From Candidatus Nitrospira kreftii (lineage in GTDB: Bacteria > Nitrospirota > Nitrospiria > Nitrospirales > Nitrospiraceae): a stretch of 64,000 bases of DNA. Location: contig CP047423.1 in NCBI GenBank assembly GCA_014058405.1, forward strand, positions 2,501,777 to 2,565,776, in the 5' to 3' direction. Below are positions 8,208 through 16,997 of this stretch, one piece after another. Under the pieces are notes generated by a model that searched no databases, was not told where the DNA came from, and was given only the letters and a program-made list of their open reading frames with translations. Numbering within the stretch: position 1 is the first letter of the stretch; each line of letters opens with the position of its first letter. A program made the position numbers and the translations under genes.

Positions 8208-9204
8208 TCCTGGTCCCATCCAATTTCTCTTTTTCCGCAGCCAGATCCGCATCGACCATCATGGCGATCAATTCTTCAAATTTCACTTTAGGCTGCCATC
8301 CGAGTTCCTTCTTAGCCTTGCCGGCATCTCCAATCAACAGATCGACCTCCGTGGGTCGATAGTATTTTTCGTCGATCTTGACATGCTTCTTCCAATCGAG
8401 CTGTAGCCGGTCGAACGCCAGCTCCAACATTTCCTTGACGGTATGAGTTTCCCCTGTCGCGATCACATAGTCATCGGGCTGCGATGCCTGCAACATCATC
8501 CACATAGCCTCAACGTAGTCGCCGGCATAGCCCCAGTCGCGCTTCGCATCTAGATTTCCTAAGAATAAGTCTTGCTGCGTACCGAGCTTGATCCGTGCCG
8601 CCGCCTTGGTGATTTTCCTCGTCACGAAAGTTTCACCGCGTCGAGGTGATTCATGGTTGAAGAGAATGCCATTGCAGGCAAAGAGGTTGTAGGCCTCTCG
8701 ATAGTTCACCGTGATCCAGTAGGAATAGACTTTGGCCGCCCCATAGGGACTCCGGGGATAAAACGGCGTCGTCTCTTTCTGTGGCACCTCCAATACTTTC
8801 CCGAACATCTCGCTCGATGAGGCTTGATAAAACTTCGGCCTGAGCCCCGACTCTCGAATCGCCTCAAGGAGCCGAATGGTCCCGAGCCCCGTGATCTCCC
8901 CTGTATATTCAGGAATATCAAAACTCACTCGCACATGGCTCTGGGCGCCAAGATTGTAGATTTCATCTGGCTGGACCGTGCGCAAGATCCGATTCAGAGA
9001 GCTGGCGTCGTTCAAGTCGCCATAGACGAGATGGAGTCGCCGATGGGGCACATGCGGATCCTCATAAATAGGATCAATTCGACCCGTATTGAACGAGCTG
9101 GAACGGCGGACAATGCCGTACACCTCGTACCCTCTCCCCAGGAGGAATTCAGACAGATAGGAGCCATCTTGGCCGGTAATCCCGGTGATGAGTGCTTTCT
9201 TCAC
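8197..9204 (-). CDS. gmd: GDP-mannose 4,6-dehydratase
   Basis: A 335-residue short-chain dehydrogenase starting [20 protein letters not shown], with the G-x-x-G-x-x-G NAD(P) motif at residues 8-14. The S-S-S-E-M-F-G segment (129-135) and Y-G-A-A-K (Tyr154, Lys158) are the catalytic residues, and [15 protein letters not shown] is the substrate-binding signature. It converts GDP-mannose to GDP-4-keto-6-deoxymannose, feeding fcl. The C-terminus (GTRKRV) falls in a heptad repeat, so the last residues may have been remodelled. It is divergent from the type II secretion operon, with 145 bases between the two starts. Confidence 0.94.
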   Translation of the reverse strand: MKKALITGITGQDGSYLSEFLLGRGYEVYGIVRRSSSFNTGRIDPIYEDPHVPHRRLHLVYGDLNDASSLNRILRTVQPDEIYNLGAQSHVRVSFDIPEYTGEITGLGTIRLLEAIRESGLRPKFYQASSSEMFGKVLEVPQKETTPFYPRSPYGAAKVYSYWITVNYREAYNLFACNGILFNHESPRRGETFVTRKITKAAARIKLGTQQDLFLGNLDAKRDWGYAGDYVEAMWMMLQASQPDDYVIATGETHTVKEMLELAFDRLQLDWKKHVKIDEKYYRPTEVDLLIGDAGKAKKELGWQPKVKFEELIAMMVDADLAAEKEKLDGTRKRV

Positions 9205-9349
9205 GCGTGCAACCTCCTTAGTGAAAGGGATTATTGCTGGCTCGAGTCATTTTGTCCACCCATCACGTGAAAGGCTGCAACAAAAAGATTCTTGCGGCCA
9301 TCACGGTTCACCGAGTACCATGGGAGCTTGTTCTAGTCAGAACCATATT

Positions 9350-10270
9350 ATGGCAACAGTTTCTTCTCAACATGTCCGCTCCGCTGGTGTGCTGCTATGT
9401 CTGGTGGCGTGCGGGTTGCTCGCCGCCCACTCCATCAATGCGTTTGTCGCAGATGCGTTGTACATAATGCCGGAGCCTCCTGCTGGAGTCAGCGTCGGCG
9501 CACCGGGAGGAGCTCCATCGCTCGCGTCTTACTCGCCCCTCCGAGCGGTTGAGCAGATTCGGTCAAGCGGACTCTTCCTTCTTCCGCCTAGCGTCGGCGA
9601 CGGCACGACGAATGCTGCAAGCTCTAGACGTCCTGGGGCCGCCGGTGCCGCGGTGCGGGCTTCCCTCGGTTTGGCAGAGAAGCTGCGGTTGATCGGAGTC
9701 GTGTTGGGCGATCAGCGCGGTGTCTTTGCGATCATTGAAGACCTCGCATCGAAGCAGCAATCGCTGTATCATCTTCACGACTCGGTGCTGGATTTCGGTG
9801 AGGTCAGTGACATTCGTCGTAACGGGATCGTGATTCGCCAAGGCAATTTGGAAGAGTTGCTGGAGCTGGCGCATGCGGAAGCCCCACCTGTCGCTAGCGA
9901 TTCCGCCGGCACACCCCCCTCTCCTAAAAAACCGTCGACTTCCGGCGCTCCCCTACGAAAAGTCGTCGATCGCCGCGAAGTGGAGCTGGCCATGAGCGAT
10001 CTCCCAAAACTCTTATCGCAGGCGAGAGCCGTACCCAATATGGCCAACGGAGCGGTGAATGGCTATCGACTGGACTACATCGCCCCGGCGAGTTTTTATG
10101 AAAAGATCGGTGTTCAGACTGGAGACGTCTTGCAGCGCGTCAACGGGGTCGACATCCGTGACCCCAGTACCATGTTGAGCCTGCTCCAACAGCTCAAGAA
10201 TGAGCAGATCGTCAAGCTCGATGTGGTTCGGAACAACCAACGCTCGACAATTACCTATGAATTACGGTGA
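9350..10270 (+). CDS. gspC: Type II secretion system protein GspC
   Basis: The probable start at 9350 (MATVSSQHVRSAGVLL) gives 306 residues; upstream in-frame ATGs at 9185 and 9320 would add charged sequence overlapping gmd or the intergenic gap. One N-terminal membrane helix (about residues 10-28) is followed by the periplasmic homology region (L-G-L-A-E-K-L-R-L-I-G-V-V-L-G, about 105-120). After a Pro/Ser linker comes a PDZ-like domain at the end (Y-R-L-D-Y-I through Q-T-G-D-V-L-Q-R-V-N-G). GspC links the inner-membrane platform to the secretin. It is the first gene of the operon, and gspD, its usual neighbour, is not present in this window. Confidence 0.88.
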   Translation: MATVSSQHVRSAGVLLCLVACGLLAAHSINAFVADALYIMPEPPAGVSVGAPGGAPSLASYSPLRAVEQIRSSGLFLLPPSVGDGTTNAASSRRPGAAGAAVRASLGLAEKLRLIGVVLGDQRGVFAIIEDLASKQQSLYHLHDSVLDFGEVSDIRRNGIVIRQGNLEELLELAHAEAPPVASDSAGTPPSPKKPSTSGAPLRKVVDRREVELAMSDLPKLLSQARAVPNMANGAVNGYRLDYIAPASFYEKIGVQTGDVLQRVNGVDIRDPSTMLSLLQQLKNEQIVKLDVVRNNQRSTITYELR

Positions 10271-10581
10271 ATCACGGTCGGCAGTTCTCTCACCCCTCTG
10301 AACTCGGTCCCTCACTCTCCTATCATGCCGAGTTCCCTGGTCACAGTCTTCGATCACGGCCAGGACCAAGGCTCTTTGAAACAGGTGATCGAAAGATTCG
10401 CCCGTTCATTGAAGCGATGTAATCGCAGCCTTAGAGCAACTCAGGATGCACAAGGTCTCAATTTTACGTAACGAATTTGCCTTGTCCTTGCCAGGCCGTG
10501 AGAAGGAAGAGTATCTTTACGTCGAACAGGACAGTGACCGTAGAGACTGCGGATCATGATACCCGTCTTGATTCACACGAC
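10271..10581. other. Intergenic stretch between gspC and gspE
   Basis: About 310 bases without a convincing gene at the place where gspD is found in many type II operons. I see no secretin-like codons in any frame. It may hold a promoter for gspE onward, but no clear -35/-10 pair was identified. Confidence 0.45.
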
Positions 10582-12342
10582 ATGAAAGAAATTGGCCACA
10601 TGCTTGAGACCGATCAACCCGATTCCGGTCCTCGTCGTCCTCTGTTGGGACGCATCCTCGAGGAGAAGTTTCATCTCTTGGAGTCAAAGCTGGAGGAAGC
10701 GTTATCTTATCAACAGGAAAAGGGCGGCCGATTGGGAGAGGTCCTGCTCCATTTGCGCACATTACGGGAAGAACAGTTGCTGGAAGCACTCGCGCAACAA
10801 TTTGAGATGACGTGGATGCCGCAGCTGGATACCAGCCATGTCGACCACGAGCTGATCAAGAAGGTCCCCATCGCCTTTTGTCGGCGATACCACGTCTTAC
10901 CACTTCGGTATGAAGAGGGGTTTATCCTGACCGCCTCGACCGACCCTCTGGAAACCGTCGCCCTGGATGACCTTCGACTGCTCTTAGGCAAACCCATCAA
11001 GCCCATCTTGACGAGCAGCGTGACCCTCCTCAGCTGCTTAAACCGCGCGTACGACGAAATTGCTAATCCGGCCGGTGCCGAGCAAGTGATGGAAGATATT
11101 GCGGCGAACCAGAGCCTCGACCAGCTGGCGCACGAACTTGATGAGCCGCAAGACTTGCTCGATGCGACCGATGAGGCTCCGATCATCCGGCTGGTCAACT
11201 CGGTGCTGTTTCAGGCGGTTCGACAACGAGCCAGTGACATCCACTTTGAATCCTTCGAACGTGGGCTGGTGATCCGCTATCGTATCGACGGTGTGCTGTA
11301 TCCGGTCCTCACACCACCGAAGCATTTGCAAGCGAGCATCATCGCGCGACTGAAGATCATGGCCGGCCTCAATATAGCCGAGAAGCGCCTCCCGCAAGAC
11401 GGCCGCTTCGCCATTCGGACCTCCGGAAAGGATGTTGACCTTCGAGTCTCCGTGTTACCGACGTCACACGGCGAGCGAGTCGTGCTGCGCTTGTTGGAGA
11501 AGGAAAATCGACTCCTGAATCTTTCGGAGATGGGATTCTCAAAAGAACGACTCGCGGTGATTCATCAACTGATCCAGCTCGCTCACGGGATTATTCTCGT
11601 TACCGGCCCCACGGGAAGCGGCAAGACGACCACGCTCTATGCCGCATTGAGCCACATCAACGCACCGGACAAGAACATTATTACCGTCGAGGACCCGGTC
11701 GAATACCAGTTGGTCGGAGTCGGGCAGATGCAGGTCAACCCCAAGATCAATCTGTCCTTTGCTGCCGGACTGCGGTCGATCCTTCGACAAGACCCCGACG
11801 TCATCATGATCGGTGAAATCCGCGACCGTGAAACAGCGGAGATCGCCATTCACGCCTCCCTCACAGGACACCTGGTGTTTTCCACGCTGCACACAAACGA
11901 TGCCGCAAGCGCTGCCACACGCCTGATCGATATGGGTATCGAGCCGTTTCTCGTCGCGTCATCGGTCGTCGCCGTGCTTGCCCAGCGATTACTGAGACGG
12001 ATCTGCCCGGACTGTAAGCGATCGTATACGGCAAGCGAGGAAGAACTCGATCGTCTCGATTTACCGCCCGGTTCGAACACCACGCTCTATCGAGGGGCAG
12101 GCTGTGCAGCCTGTTCGCAGACCGGGTATCGCGGACGAACCGGCATTTTCGAACTCATGGTGCTCGACGACGAAATCAGGCGTCTGATCGGGAGCAAAGC
12201 GGACTCAACCGCCATCAAACAGGCGGCCATCGCCAAGGGCATGGTGACGTTAAAGCAGGAAGGTGCGGACCGAGTCATCCAGGGTCACACCACGCTGGAA
12301 GAAGTCATGCGAATCACTCAACAAGAAATCGACGTCGACTAG
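10582..12342 (+). CDS. gspE: Type II secretion ATPase GspE
   Basis: The start is taken at ATG 10582 (MKEIGHMLETDQPDSG), giving 586 residues; ATG 10600 is an alternative. An N-terminal GspE_N/MshEN-like domain (L-L-G-R-I-L-E-E and G-R-L-G-E-V-L-L) is followed by the secretion ATPase domain. Walker A G-P-T-G-S-G-K-T-T-T is at about residue 342, and the Asp box, Walker B (I-M-I-G-E-I-R-D) and His box (L-V-F-S-T-L-H-T-N) are present. A Zn-binding C-P-D-C (about 474) pairs with C-A-A-C (about 508). It powers pseudopilus assembly from the cytoplasmic face. Confidence 0.95.
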   Translation: MKEIGHMLETDQPDSGPRRPLLGRILEEKFHLLESKLEEALSYQQEKGGRLGEVLLHLRTLREEQLLEALAQQFEMTWMPQLDTSHVDHELIKKVPIAFCRRYHVLPLRYEEGFILTASTDPLETVALDDLRLLLGKPIKPILTSSVTLLSCLNRAYDEIANPAGAEQVMEDIAANQSLDQLAHELDEPQDLLDATDEAPIIRLVNSVLFQAVRQRASDIHFESFERGLVIRYRIDGVLYPVLTPPKHLQASIIARLKIMAGLNIAEKRLPQDGRFAIRTSGKDVDLRVSVLPTSHGERVVLRLLEKENRLLNLSEMGFSKERLAVIHQLIQLAHGIILVTGPTGSGKTTTLYAALSHINAPDKNIITVEDPVEYQLVGVGQMQVNPKINLSFAAGLRSILRQDPDVIMIGEIRDRETAEIAIHASLTGHLVFSTLHTNDAASAATRLIDMGIEPFLVASSVVAVLAQRLLRRICPDCKRSYTASEEELDRLDLPPGSNTTLYRGAGCAACSQTGYRGRTGIFELMVLDDEIRRLIGSKADSTAIKQAAIAKGMVTLKQEGADRVIQGHTTLEEVMRITQQEIDVD

Positions 12343-12440
12343 ATGGCAGCCCGTTTCTCTCACCATTGTTTCCGTCTTCATTCCTATCGGGTCATCAGAA
12401 AACCATGGGTGGTCCGTCGTTCTCCGGGAGCCTGTTGATC

Positions 12441-13679
12441 ATGCCTGTCTATCAATACCATGGGTACCGGAGCGACGGTGGAGCCGCGACAGGGATCGTC
12501 GACGCAGAAAACGTCAAGGTTGCGCGGCTGAAGCTCAGGAAAGAAGGGGTGTATCCGACCGATGTCGTCGAGCAAAACCAACCATCGGGTCGCTCGCAAG
12601 AAAAAGGCCGTTCCACGACCGCGCGTACGACCGGGAAATCTTCCGTCCTTTCGGCAACCGACCTGTCCTTGCTGACCAGGCAATTTGCGACACTCCTGGT
12701 CGCCGGGCTCCCTCTGGTCGACGCGCTCGGCGTCCTCGTGGACCAAGCCCAGAAAAAACCTCTTAAAGCCCTTCTCGCCGATATCAGAGAACAAATTCGC
12801 GGTGGAAAAGCGTTGAGTGTCGTCTTGGAATCGTATGAGAAGGATTTTTCCTCCATCTACGTCCATATGGTACGAGCCGGCGAAACCAGCGGCGCACTTG
12901 ATCAGATCCTGTTCAGGCTCGCGGAGTTTTTGGAGAAGCAACAGGCCCTGAGGAATAAAGTCACCAATGCGATGCTCTATCCCATCATCATGTTGGTCAT
13001 TGGGACGATCATCTTGTTTTTCCTCATCACCTTTGTCGTGCCCAAGATTACCCAAGTATTCGCGCAACAGAAACAGGCATTGCCCTGGCCGACCGTCGCA
13101 CTGATGTCGGTCAGCGAGTTCATGGCCGATTATTGGATGGTGCTGGTGGGGCTCGTCATCGGAGGTCTGTACTTACTCCGGCGATTTACCCATACTGCAC
13201 GAGGCCGCATGGTCGCCGACCGCGTGACGCTCAGGCTCCCGCTGATCGGCGACGTCGCTAGAATGGTGTCGATTTCCAGACTCACGAGCACCCTGTCAAC
13301 GATGTTGGCGAGCGGTGTCCAATTACTCGATGCACTAGATGTCTCCAAACGGGTGATGAACAATCGTGTGCTCGAAGAAACAGTGGAAGGCGCGCGGCAG
13401 AATATCCGCGAGGGCGAGACGATCGCCGATCCCTTGAAGCGGAGCGGAGAATTTCCTGCCTTGGTCACTCACATGATCGCCGTCGGTGAGAAAAGCGGGG
13501 AAATGGAAGAGATGCTGCGCCGGGTCAGCCAAATTTACGACAGCGAAGTCGAGCGCGTGATTGCCCGCTTGACCTCTTTGATGGAGCCGATCATGATTCT
13601 CGTGATGGGGGCCATTGTACTCTTCATCGTCGTCGCGATTCTCTTACCCATCTTCGAAATGGGGCAAATGATACGATGA
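12441..13679 (+). CDS. gspF: Type II secretion inner-membrane platform protein GspF
   Basis: The start at ATG 12441 (MPVYQYHGYRSDGG) matches the canonical GspF N-terminus and gives 412 residues; an upstream ATG at 12366 would add 25 unlikely residues. Two T2SSF domains are visible (L-T-R-Q-F-A-T-L-L-V-A-G-L-P-L and its repeat S-R-L-T-S-T-L-S-T-M-L-A-S-G-V). The membrane helices fall at about 175-195, 225-245 and near the C-terminus. It anchors GspE and the pseudopilus assembly site. It starts 98 bases after gspE and is followed by the pseudopilin genes. Confidence 0.95.
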   Translation: MPVYQYHGYRSDGGAATGIVDAENVKVARLKLRKEGVYPTDVVEQNQPSGRSQEKGRSTTARTTGKSSVLSATDLSLLTRQFATLLVAGLPLVDALGVLVDQAQKKPLKALLADIREQIRGGKALSVVLESYEKDFSSIYVHMVRAGETSGALDQILFRLAEFLEKQQALRNKVTNAMLYPIIMLVIGTIILFFLITFVVPKITQVFAQQKQALPWPTVALMSVSEFMADYWMVLVGLVIGGLYLLRRFTHTARGRMVADRVTLRLPLIGDVARMVSISRLTSTLSTMLASGVQLLDALDVSKRVMNNRVLEETVEGARQNIREGETIADPLKRSGEFPALVTHMIAVGEKSGEMEEMLRRVSQIYDSEVERVIARLTSLMEPIMILVMGAIVLFIVVAILLPIFEMGQMIR

Positions 13680-13732
13680 AGGCCCGGAACACACGAACCA
13701 ACATACAAAGTTGAATGACAAAGGGGGGAGTG

Positions 13733-14272
13733 ATGATGAGTGATTCAGAACAGCGGATCGATCAGCCGTTACAGACGACGGAAAAGAACCGACTCATCTT
13801 CGTAGGCGTCCGCCTGATGCAGCGGACACGAGGATCTTCCGCCGGCTTTACCTTTATCGAGATCATGGTGGTCGTCGCTATTTTGGCCATCCTCGCAGCA
13901 TTGGTTGTTCCCCGCATCATGGGCAGGACCGATGACGCCAAACGGACCGCTGCAAAGGTGCAGATACGCAATATCGAAGGCGCGCTGCAACTCTACAAAT
14001 TGGATAACGGGATCTACCCCACCACCGAGCAGGGTCTCAAAGCCCTCATCGAAAAGCCGGCCGTCGGTGTGGTGCCCAAGAAGTGGAAGATCGGTGGGTA
14101 CCTGCCGAAGCTTCCGGAAGATCCCTGGGGCAATCCATACAAATATGTCAGCCCCGTCCAGCGGGGAGACCAAAAGATCGACTACGAAATCACCTCTCTG
14201 GGAACAGACGGAGAGGTCGGCGGCGAGGGTGTGAACGCCGATATCACCAATTGGAATCTGGACAAAGAATAA
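13733..14272 (+). CDS. gspG: Major pseudopilin GspG
   Basis: The start at 13733 (MMSDSEQ) follows a strong purine-rich site (AAGGGGGGAG) by two bases or, from the second ATG at 13736, by five. An unusually long leader of about 36 residues precedes the prepilin peptidase site S-A-G/F-T-F-I-E-I-M-V-V-V. The mature N-terminal helix, the T-T-E-Q-G-L-K-A-L segment, D-P-W-G-N-P-Y-K-Y and the acidic C-terminal region are all typical of GspG, including the calcium-binding loop area. An internal ATG at 13817 (MQRTRGSSAGF) would give a normal short leader, so the true start needs care. Confidence 0.93.
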   Translation: MMSDSEQRIDQPLQTTEKNRLIFVGVRLMQRTRGSSAGFTFIEIMVVVAILAILAALVVPRIMGRTDDAKRTAAKVQIRNIEGALQLYKLDNGIYPTTEQGLKALIEKPAVGVVPKKWKIGGYLPKLPEDPWGNPYKYVSPVQRGDQKIDYEITSLGTDGEVGGEGVNADITNWNLDKE

Positions 14273-14360
14273 GACATCCGTGGACCGCCAACATCCAGCA
14301 ACGTTGACGCACTCTCTATGGCGATCGAGGCTCGAACGGGCCAGTATCGCAGGAACCACC

Positions 14361-14969
14361 ATGCGTGAAGGATCGGGATGGCGGTCTCCGGCTGGTTTCA
14401 CGATTTTTGAGATGCTGATCGTCCTATTTCTGCTTGGAGGAATTTTGGCCATCATGATTCCTCGAATCAGCTTCGAAGAGGATCTCCGCTCCACAGGAAG
14501 AACACTGATCGGTCTTCTTCGAACGCTTCAAGGGGACGCAGCCTCGAAGCAGACACCCTTAAGGCTCTATCTCGACCTGGATCGAGGGCTCTACTGGTTG
14601 ATGCTCGTGGAGGGCAAAGAAGAGCGCCTCCCACTTGATCCGGCCTGGAAAACCCCTCGTTCGTTACCCGAATCCATACGTCTTACTGAGGTATCCATCG
14701 GGCCAGACAAGCATATGTCCGGACGAGTCGGTCTATCGTTCTTCACGAATGGGCGTATCGAGCCGGTCACGTTATACCTCATGGACTCAAAGAACAATCT
14801 GTTGGGACTGGCGGTTGATTCATTGACCGGGGGGATTCGGGTCAGTGATGAACGGTTCGACCTTCCACGACACCGCTTTATCCCCGATCGTGTCAGAACC
14901 CTGCTGAAAGCCAGACCGCAGACAGGAGCGGCGGGGCCTGGGATCGGCGGGACTCCCAACCTCCAGTAG
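14361..14969 (+). CDS. gspH: Minor pseudopilin GspH
   Basis: The start is taken at ATG 14361 (MREGSGWRSPAGF) because GCAGGA precedes it by seven bases; a GTG at 14280 in frame would lengthen the leader. The peptidase site P-A-G/F-T-I-F-E-M-L-I-V-L-F-L-L-G-G leads into a hydrophobic helix. GspH is a tip-proximal minor pseudopilin. The body shows L-R-x-T-x-R-T-L-I-G-L-L-R-x-L-Q-G-D-A-A, as in GspH. The Pro/Gly-rich tail (GAAGPGIGGTPNLQ) is not conserved. It lies between gspG and gspI, seven bases before the latter. Confidence 0.85.
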   Translation: MREGSGWRSPAGFTIFEMLIVLFLLGGILAIMIPRISFEEDLRSTGRTLIGLLRTLQGDAASKQTPLRLYLDLDRGLYWLMLVEGKEERLPLDPAWKTPRSLPESIRLTEVSIGPDKHMSGRVGLSFFTNGRIEPVTLYLMDSKNNLLGLAVDSLTGGIRVSDERFDLPRHRFIPDRVRTLLKARPQTGAAGPGIGGTPNLQ

Positions 14970-14975
14970 GACGGC

Positions 14976-15413
14976 ATGGTGCACGGCAGACAACGAACCG
15001 AAGCCGACGACGCAGGATTCACCCTCCTAGAAGTGCTCCTGGCGATCGCCTTGCTGGCAATTGCGCTGCCGGTTCTCCTTGGCCTGAGAAACTTTGATCT
15101 GGATCTCCAGGACAGAGCCTCGGAATTGACGACAGCGACATTGTTGGCCCAAGAGAAATTGGTGGAGGTGGAACTATTGGGGCAGTATGCCATCGGCGAA
15201 ACTGTCGGCGAGTTTCGGCATGTGCCCCTCGGGGCCCAACCCGTAACTCACACCGACCCGAGAGCGGTCGGGTACAGATGGAAACAAACCATCGCACCGA
15301 CTCCACTCGAGTTGATTCGTGAAATTCGCATCAAAGTGACTTGGCCTCGCAGTGAACGTGAGGAAAGCCTGGAGGTGAGCACATATGTCTTCGCCGGCCG
15401 CCTCACTTTTTAA
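14976..15413 (+). CDS. gspI: Minor pseudopilin GspI
   Basis: A 145-residue protein with leader MVHGRQRTEADDAG and a mature start F-T-L-L-E-V-L-L-A-I-A-L-L-A-I-A. The A-T-L-L-A-Q-E-K-L-V-E segment about 25 residues after the helix is characteristic of GspI. It forms the pseudopilus tip complex with GspJ and GspK. The gene overlaps gspJ by 29 bases, implying coupled translation. Confidence 0.88.
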   Translation: MVHGRQRTEADDAGFTLLEVLLAIALLAIALPVLLGLRNFDLDLQDRASELTTATLLAQEKLVEVELLGQYAIGETVGEFRHVPLGAQPVTHTDPRAVGYRWKQTIAPTPLELIREIRIKVTWPRSEREESLEVSTYVFAGRLTF

Positions 15414-16008
15414 AGACCAATCGGGTTTTACACTGGTCGAAGTATTGGTCGCCGTGGCACTGCTTGGCACCATCGCGGCCATGGTCTTCGGCTCGCTCAT
15501 CACGACCACGCAGGCCGTCGAGGCCGGAAGAGATCATGTATCGAGAGAACAAACCGTCAGAAAGATTTTACGTCTCATGGCTGAAGAGATTGCCCTCAGC
15601 AAACGGAACCTTGCCTACCCCTGGGTGGGAATGAACGGAACACAAGAAGGGCAACCGGCCGACACGCTCGCGTTTCTGGCGATGAGTCAGAGCCTGAGTT
15701 CCGGGACGACGAAGGAGAGCGAAACTATTCGTGTTGTGTATACGCGAGAACGCGATCGGTTGATTCGGTTCGTTCGCAGGAACCTCTACACCCTGACCGA
15801 CACCGATGAGACGTTGGAACAAATGGAACTGGCCGATCGCGTACAGGCCTTCAACGTTCGGTATTATGACGACCAGAACCGGATTTGGCTCGACGAATGG
15901 CCGACGGCCAGCAAGTTGCCAAAAGCCGTGTTAATTGAAGTGACATTCCACTATCCCGATGCCACACCGTGGACCGTGCGCGAGTGGATCACGATCGGCA
16001 CATCATGA
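15385..16008 (+). CDS. gspJ: Minor pseudopilin GspJ
   Basis: A 207-residue protein with the peptidase site Q-S-G/F-T-L-V-E-V-L-V-A-V-A-L-L-G-T-I-A and the family features R-K-I-L-R-L-M-A-E-E-I-A-L-S and F-N-V-R-Y-Y-D. It is a tip pseudopilin larger than GspH/I, as expected. Its ATG lies inside gspI and its TGA overlaps the next ATG (ATGA), so gspI-gspJ-gspN are probably translationally coupled. Confidence 0.88.
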   Translation: MSSPAASLFKDQSGFTLVEVLVAVALLGTIAAMVFGSLITTTQAVEAGRDHVSREQTVRKILRLMAEEIALSKRNLAYPWVGMNGTQEGQPADTLAFLAMSQSLSSGTTKESETIRVVYTRERDRLIRFVRRNLYTLTDTDETLEQMELADRVQAFNVRYYDDQNRIWLDEWPTASKLPKAVLIEVTFHYPDATPWTVREWITIGTS

Positions 16009-16889
16009 CCATCAAATGGCCTGACGCATGGGGCGCGATTCTCGCATGGGTTGCAGTCGGCATCTGTATCTTGGCGATCTGCGTCCTTGCCACCTTTCCC
16101 TACGGGATGCTTCAGGCACGGGTGGTGGAGGAACTCAAACGAGCCACTGCGATGGACGTTCGGGTCGCCGATTGGACCATGGGGCTGCCCCTGAGCCTGG
16201 AATGGCGACACGTGACCCTCTCGAAGCCGAATATCACGCCAATTGAAATGGCAGGGCTGCAAGCCAAACTCGGAGTCTTGAAGGCCTTGAGCGGAACGCT
16301 CGGTCTTGATATCGTCGTACAACTGGACGGAAACTCCTCACGTACGAACCTTGCCAAGGGTACGCTCACGGCCTCATCGTTTTCTCTAGACGGCCCAGTA
16401 GCCGTCACGGGACAGCTTCAGCAGGTGGATCTCTCAAAGATCATTCGCCGCTACGTCACCCGAGGGACATTGACCGGGGATTTCTCCCATCGAATTGAGT
16501 CAGGACGATCCAGCCTGACTGTCATGAAGGGTGAAGGAACGTGGACAGCCGAAGCGACCGATCTCGTGATCGACCAGATTCCCGTCGGTAACGGACGAAC
16601 CTTATCGCTGACATTCAGTTCGGTTTCGGCAGGCCTTTCCTGCCGTGACCTTCGCTGCGACGTCACGCAACTGAACGGTGAAGGGATCGACGGCTCCTTC
16701 ACGGGAAACGGGCAGATCACCATTCAGCAGCCGTTACCGAACAGCCAACTCGCGCTCACGGTCACGGTCGTTCCGGGTGCTGGCTTTGTCTCTAAAGCTG
16801 GGACGCTGGGCCTCCCCGCTCCACCTCCTGGAACACCGATGACCGTCAAGATCATCGGAACCTTGGCACAAGCAAGGATCGCATTGTAA
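16005..16889 (+). CDS. gspN: Type II secretion protein GspN
   Basis: The start at ATG 16005 overlaps the gspJ stop by four bases, giving 294 residues. One N-terminal membrane helix (about residues 8-28) is followed by a periplasmic region with L-S-L-E-W-R-H-V-T-L-S and a Ser/Thr-rich beta-strand body. The segments D-L-V-I-D-Q-I-P and C-R-D-L-R-C-D resemble T2SSN family proteins of delta-proteobacteria and Nitrospirota. The role of GspN is not well defined (an accessory envelope component). The position between gspJ and gspL supports the call more than sequence motifs do. Confidence 0.72.
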   Translation: MTIKWPDAWGAILAWVAVGICILAICVLATFPYGMLQARVVEELKRATAMDVRVADWTMGLPLSLEWRHVTLSKPNITPIEMAGLQAKLGVLKALSGTLGLDIVVQLDGNSSRTNLAKGTLTASSFSLDGPVAVTGQLQQVDLSKIIRRYVTRGTLTGDFSHRIESGRSSLTVMKGEGTWTAEATDLVIDQIPVGNGRTLSLTFSSVSAGLSCRDLRCDVTQLNGEGIDGSFTGNGQITIQQPLPNSQLALTVTVVPGAGFVSKAGTLGLPAPPPGTPMTVKIIGTLAQARIAL

Positions 16890-16902
16890 AGTATGGGGTT
16901 CT

Positions 16903-16979
16903 GGTTTCAAGTTTCACGTGTCGAATTCATGTTGGCGAAATACCTGAAACTTGAAACCTGAAACTAGAAACATGAAACG
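16903..16979. repeat. Family A heptad inverted repeat
   Basis: The left arm has GTTTCA-type 7-bp units and the right arm five TGAAAC-type units (CTGAAAC, TTGAAAC, CTGAAAC, TAGAAAC, ATGAAAC), with about 30 bases between. The arms can form a hairpin. It lies within the gspN-gspL gap inside the operon. Confidence 0.75.
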
Positions 16980-16997
16980 AATGAGGACGCTGAATTC

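Noticed and set aside
10477..10581. Longer gspE start (TTG at 10477)
   Set aside because: The added residues are low in homology, there is no good ribosome binding site, and GspE domains begin after the ATG at 10582.
13769..14494. 241-codon minus-strand frame opposite gspG and gspH
   Set aside because: It spans two pseudopilin genes antisense and lacks any recognisable domain.
16903..16979. Heptad arrays considered as CRISPR repeats
   Set aside because: Units are only 7 bp, contiguous and inverted, without unique spacers or cas genes.
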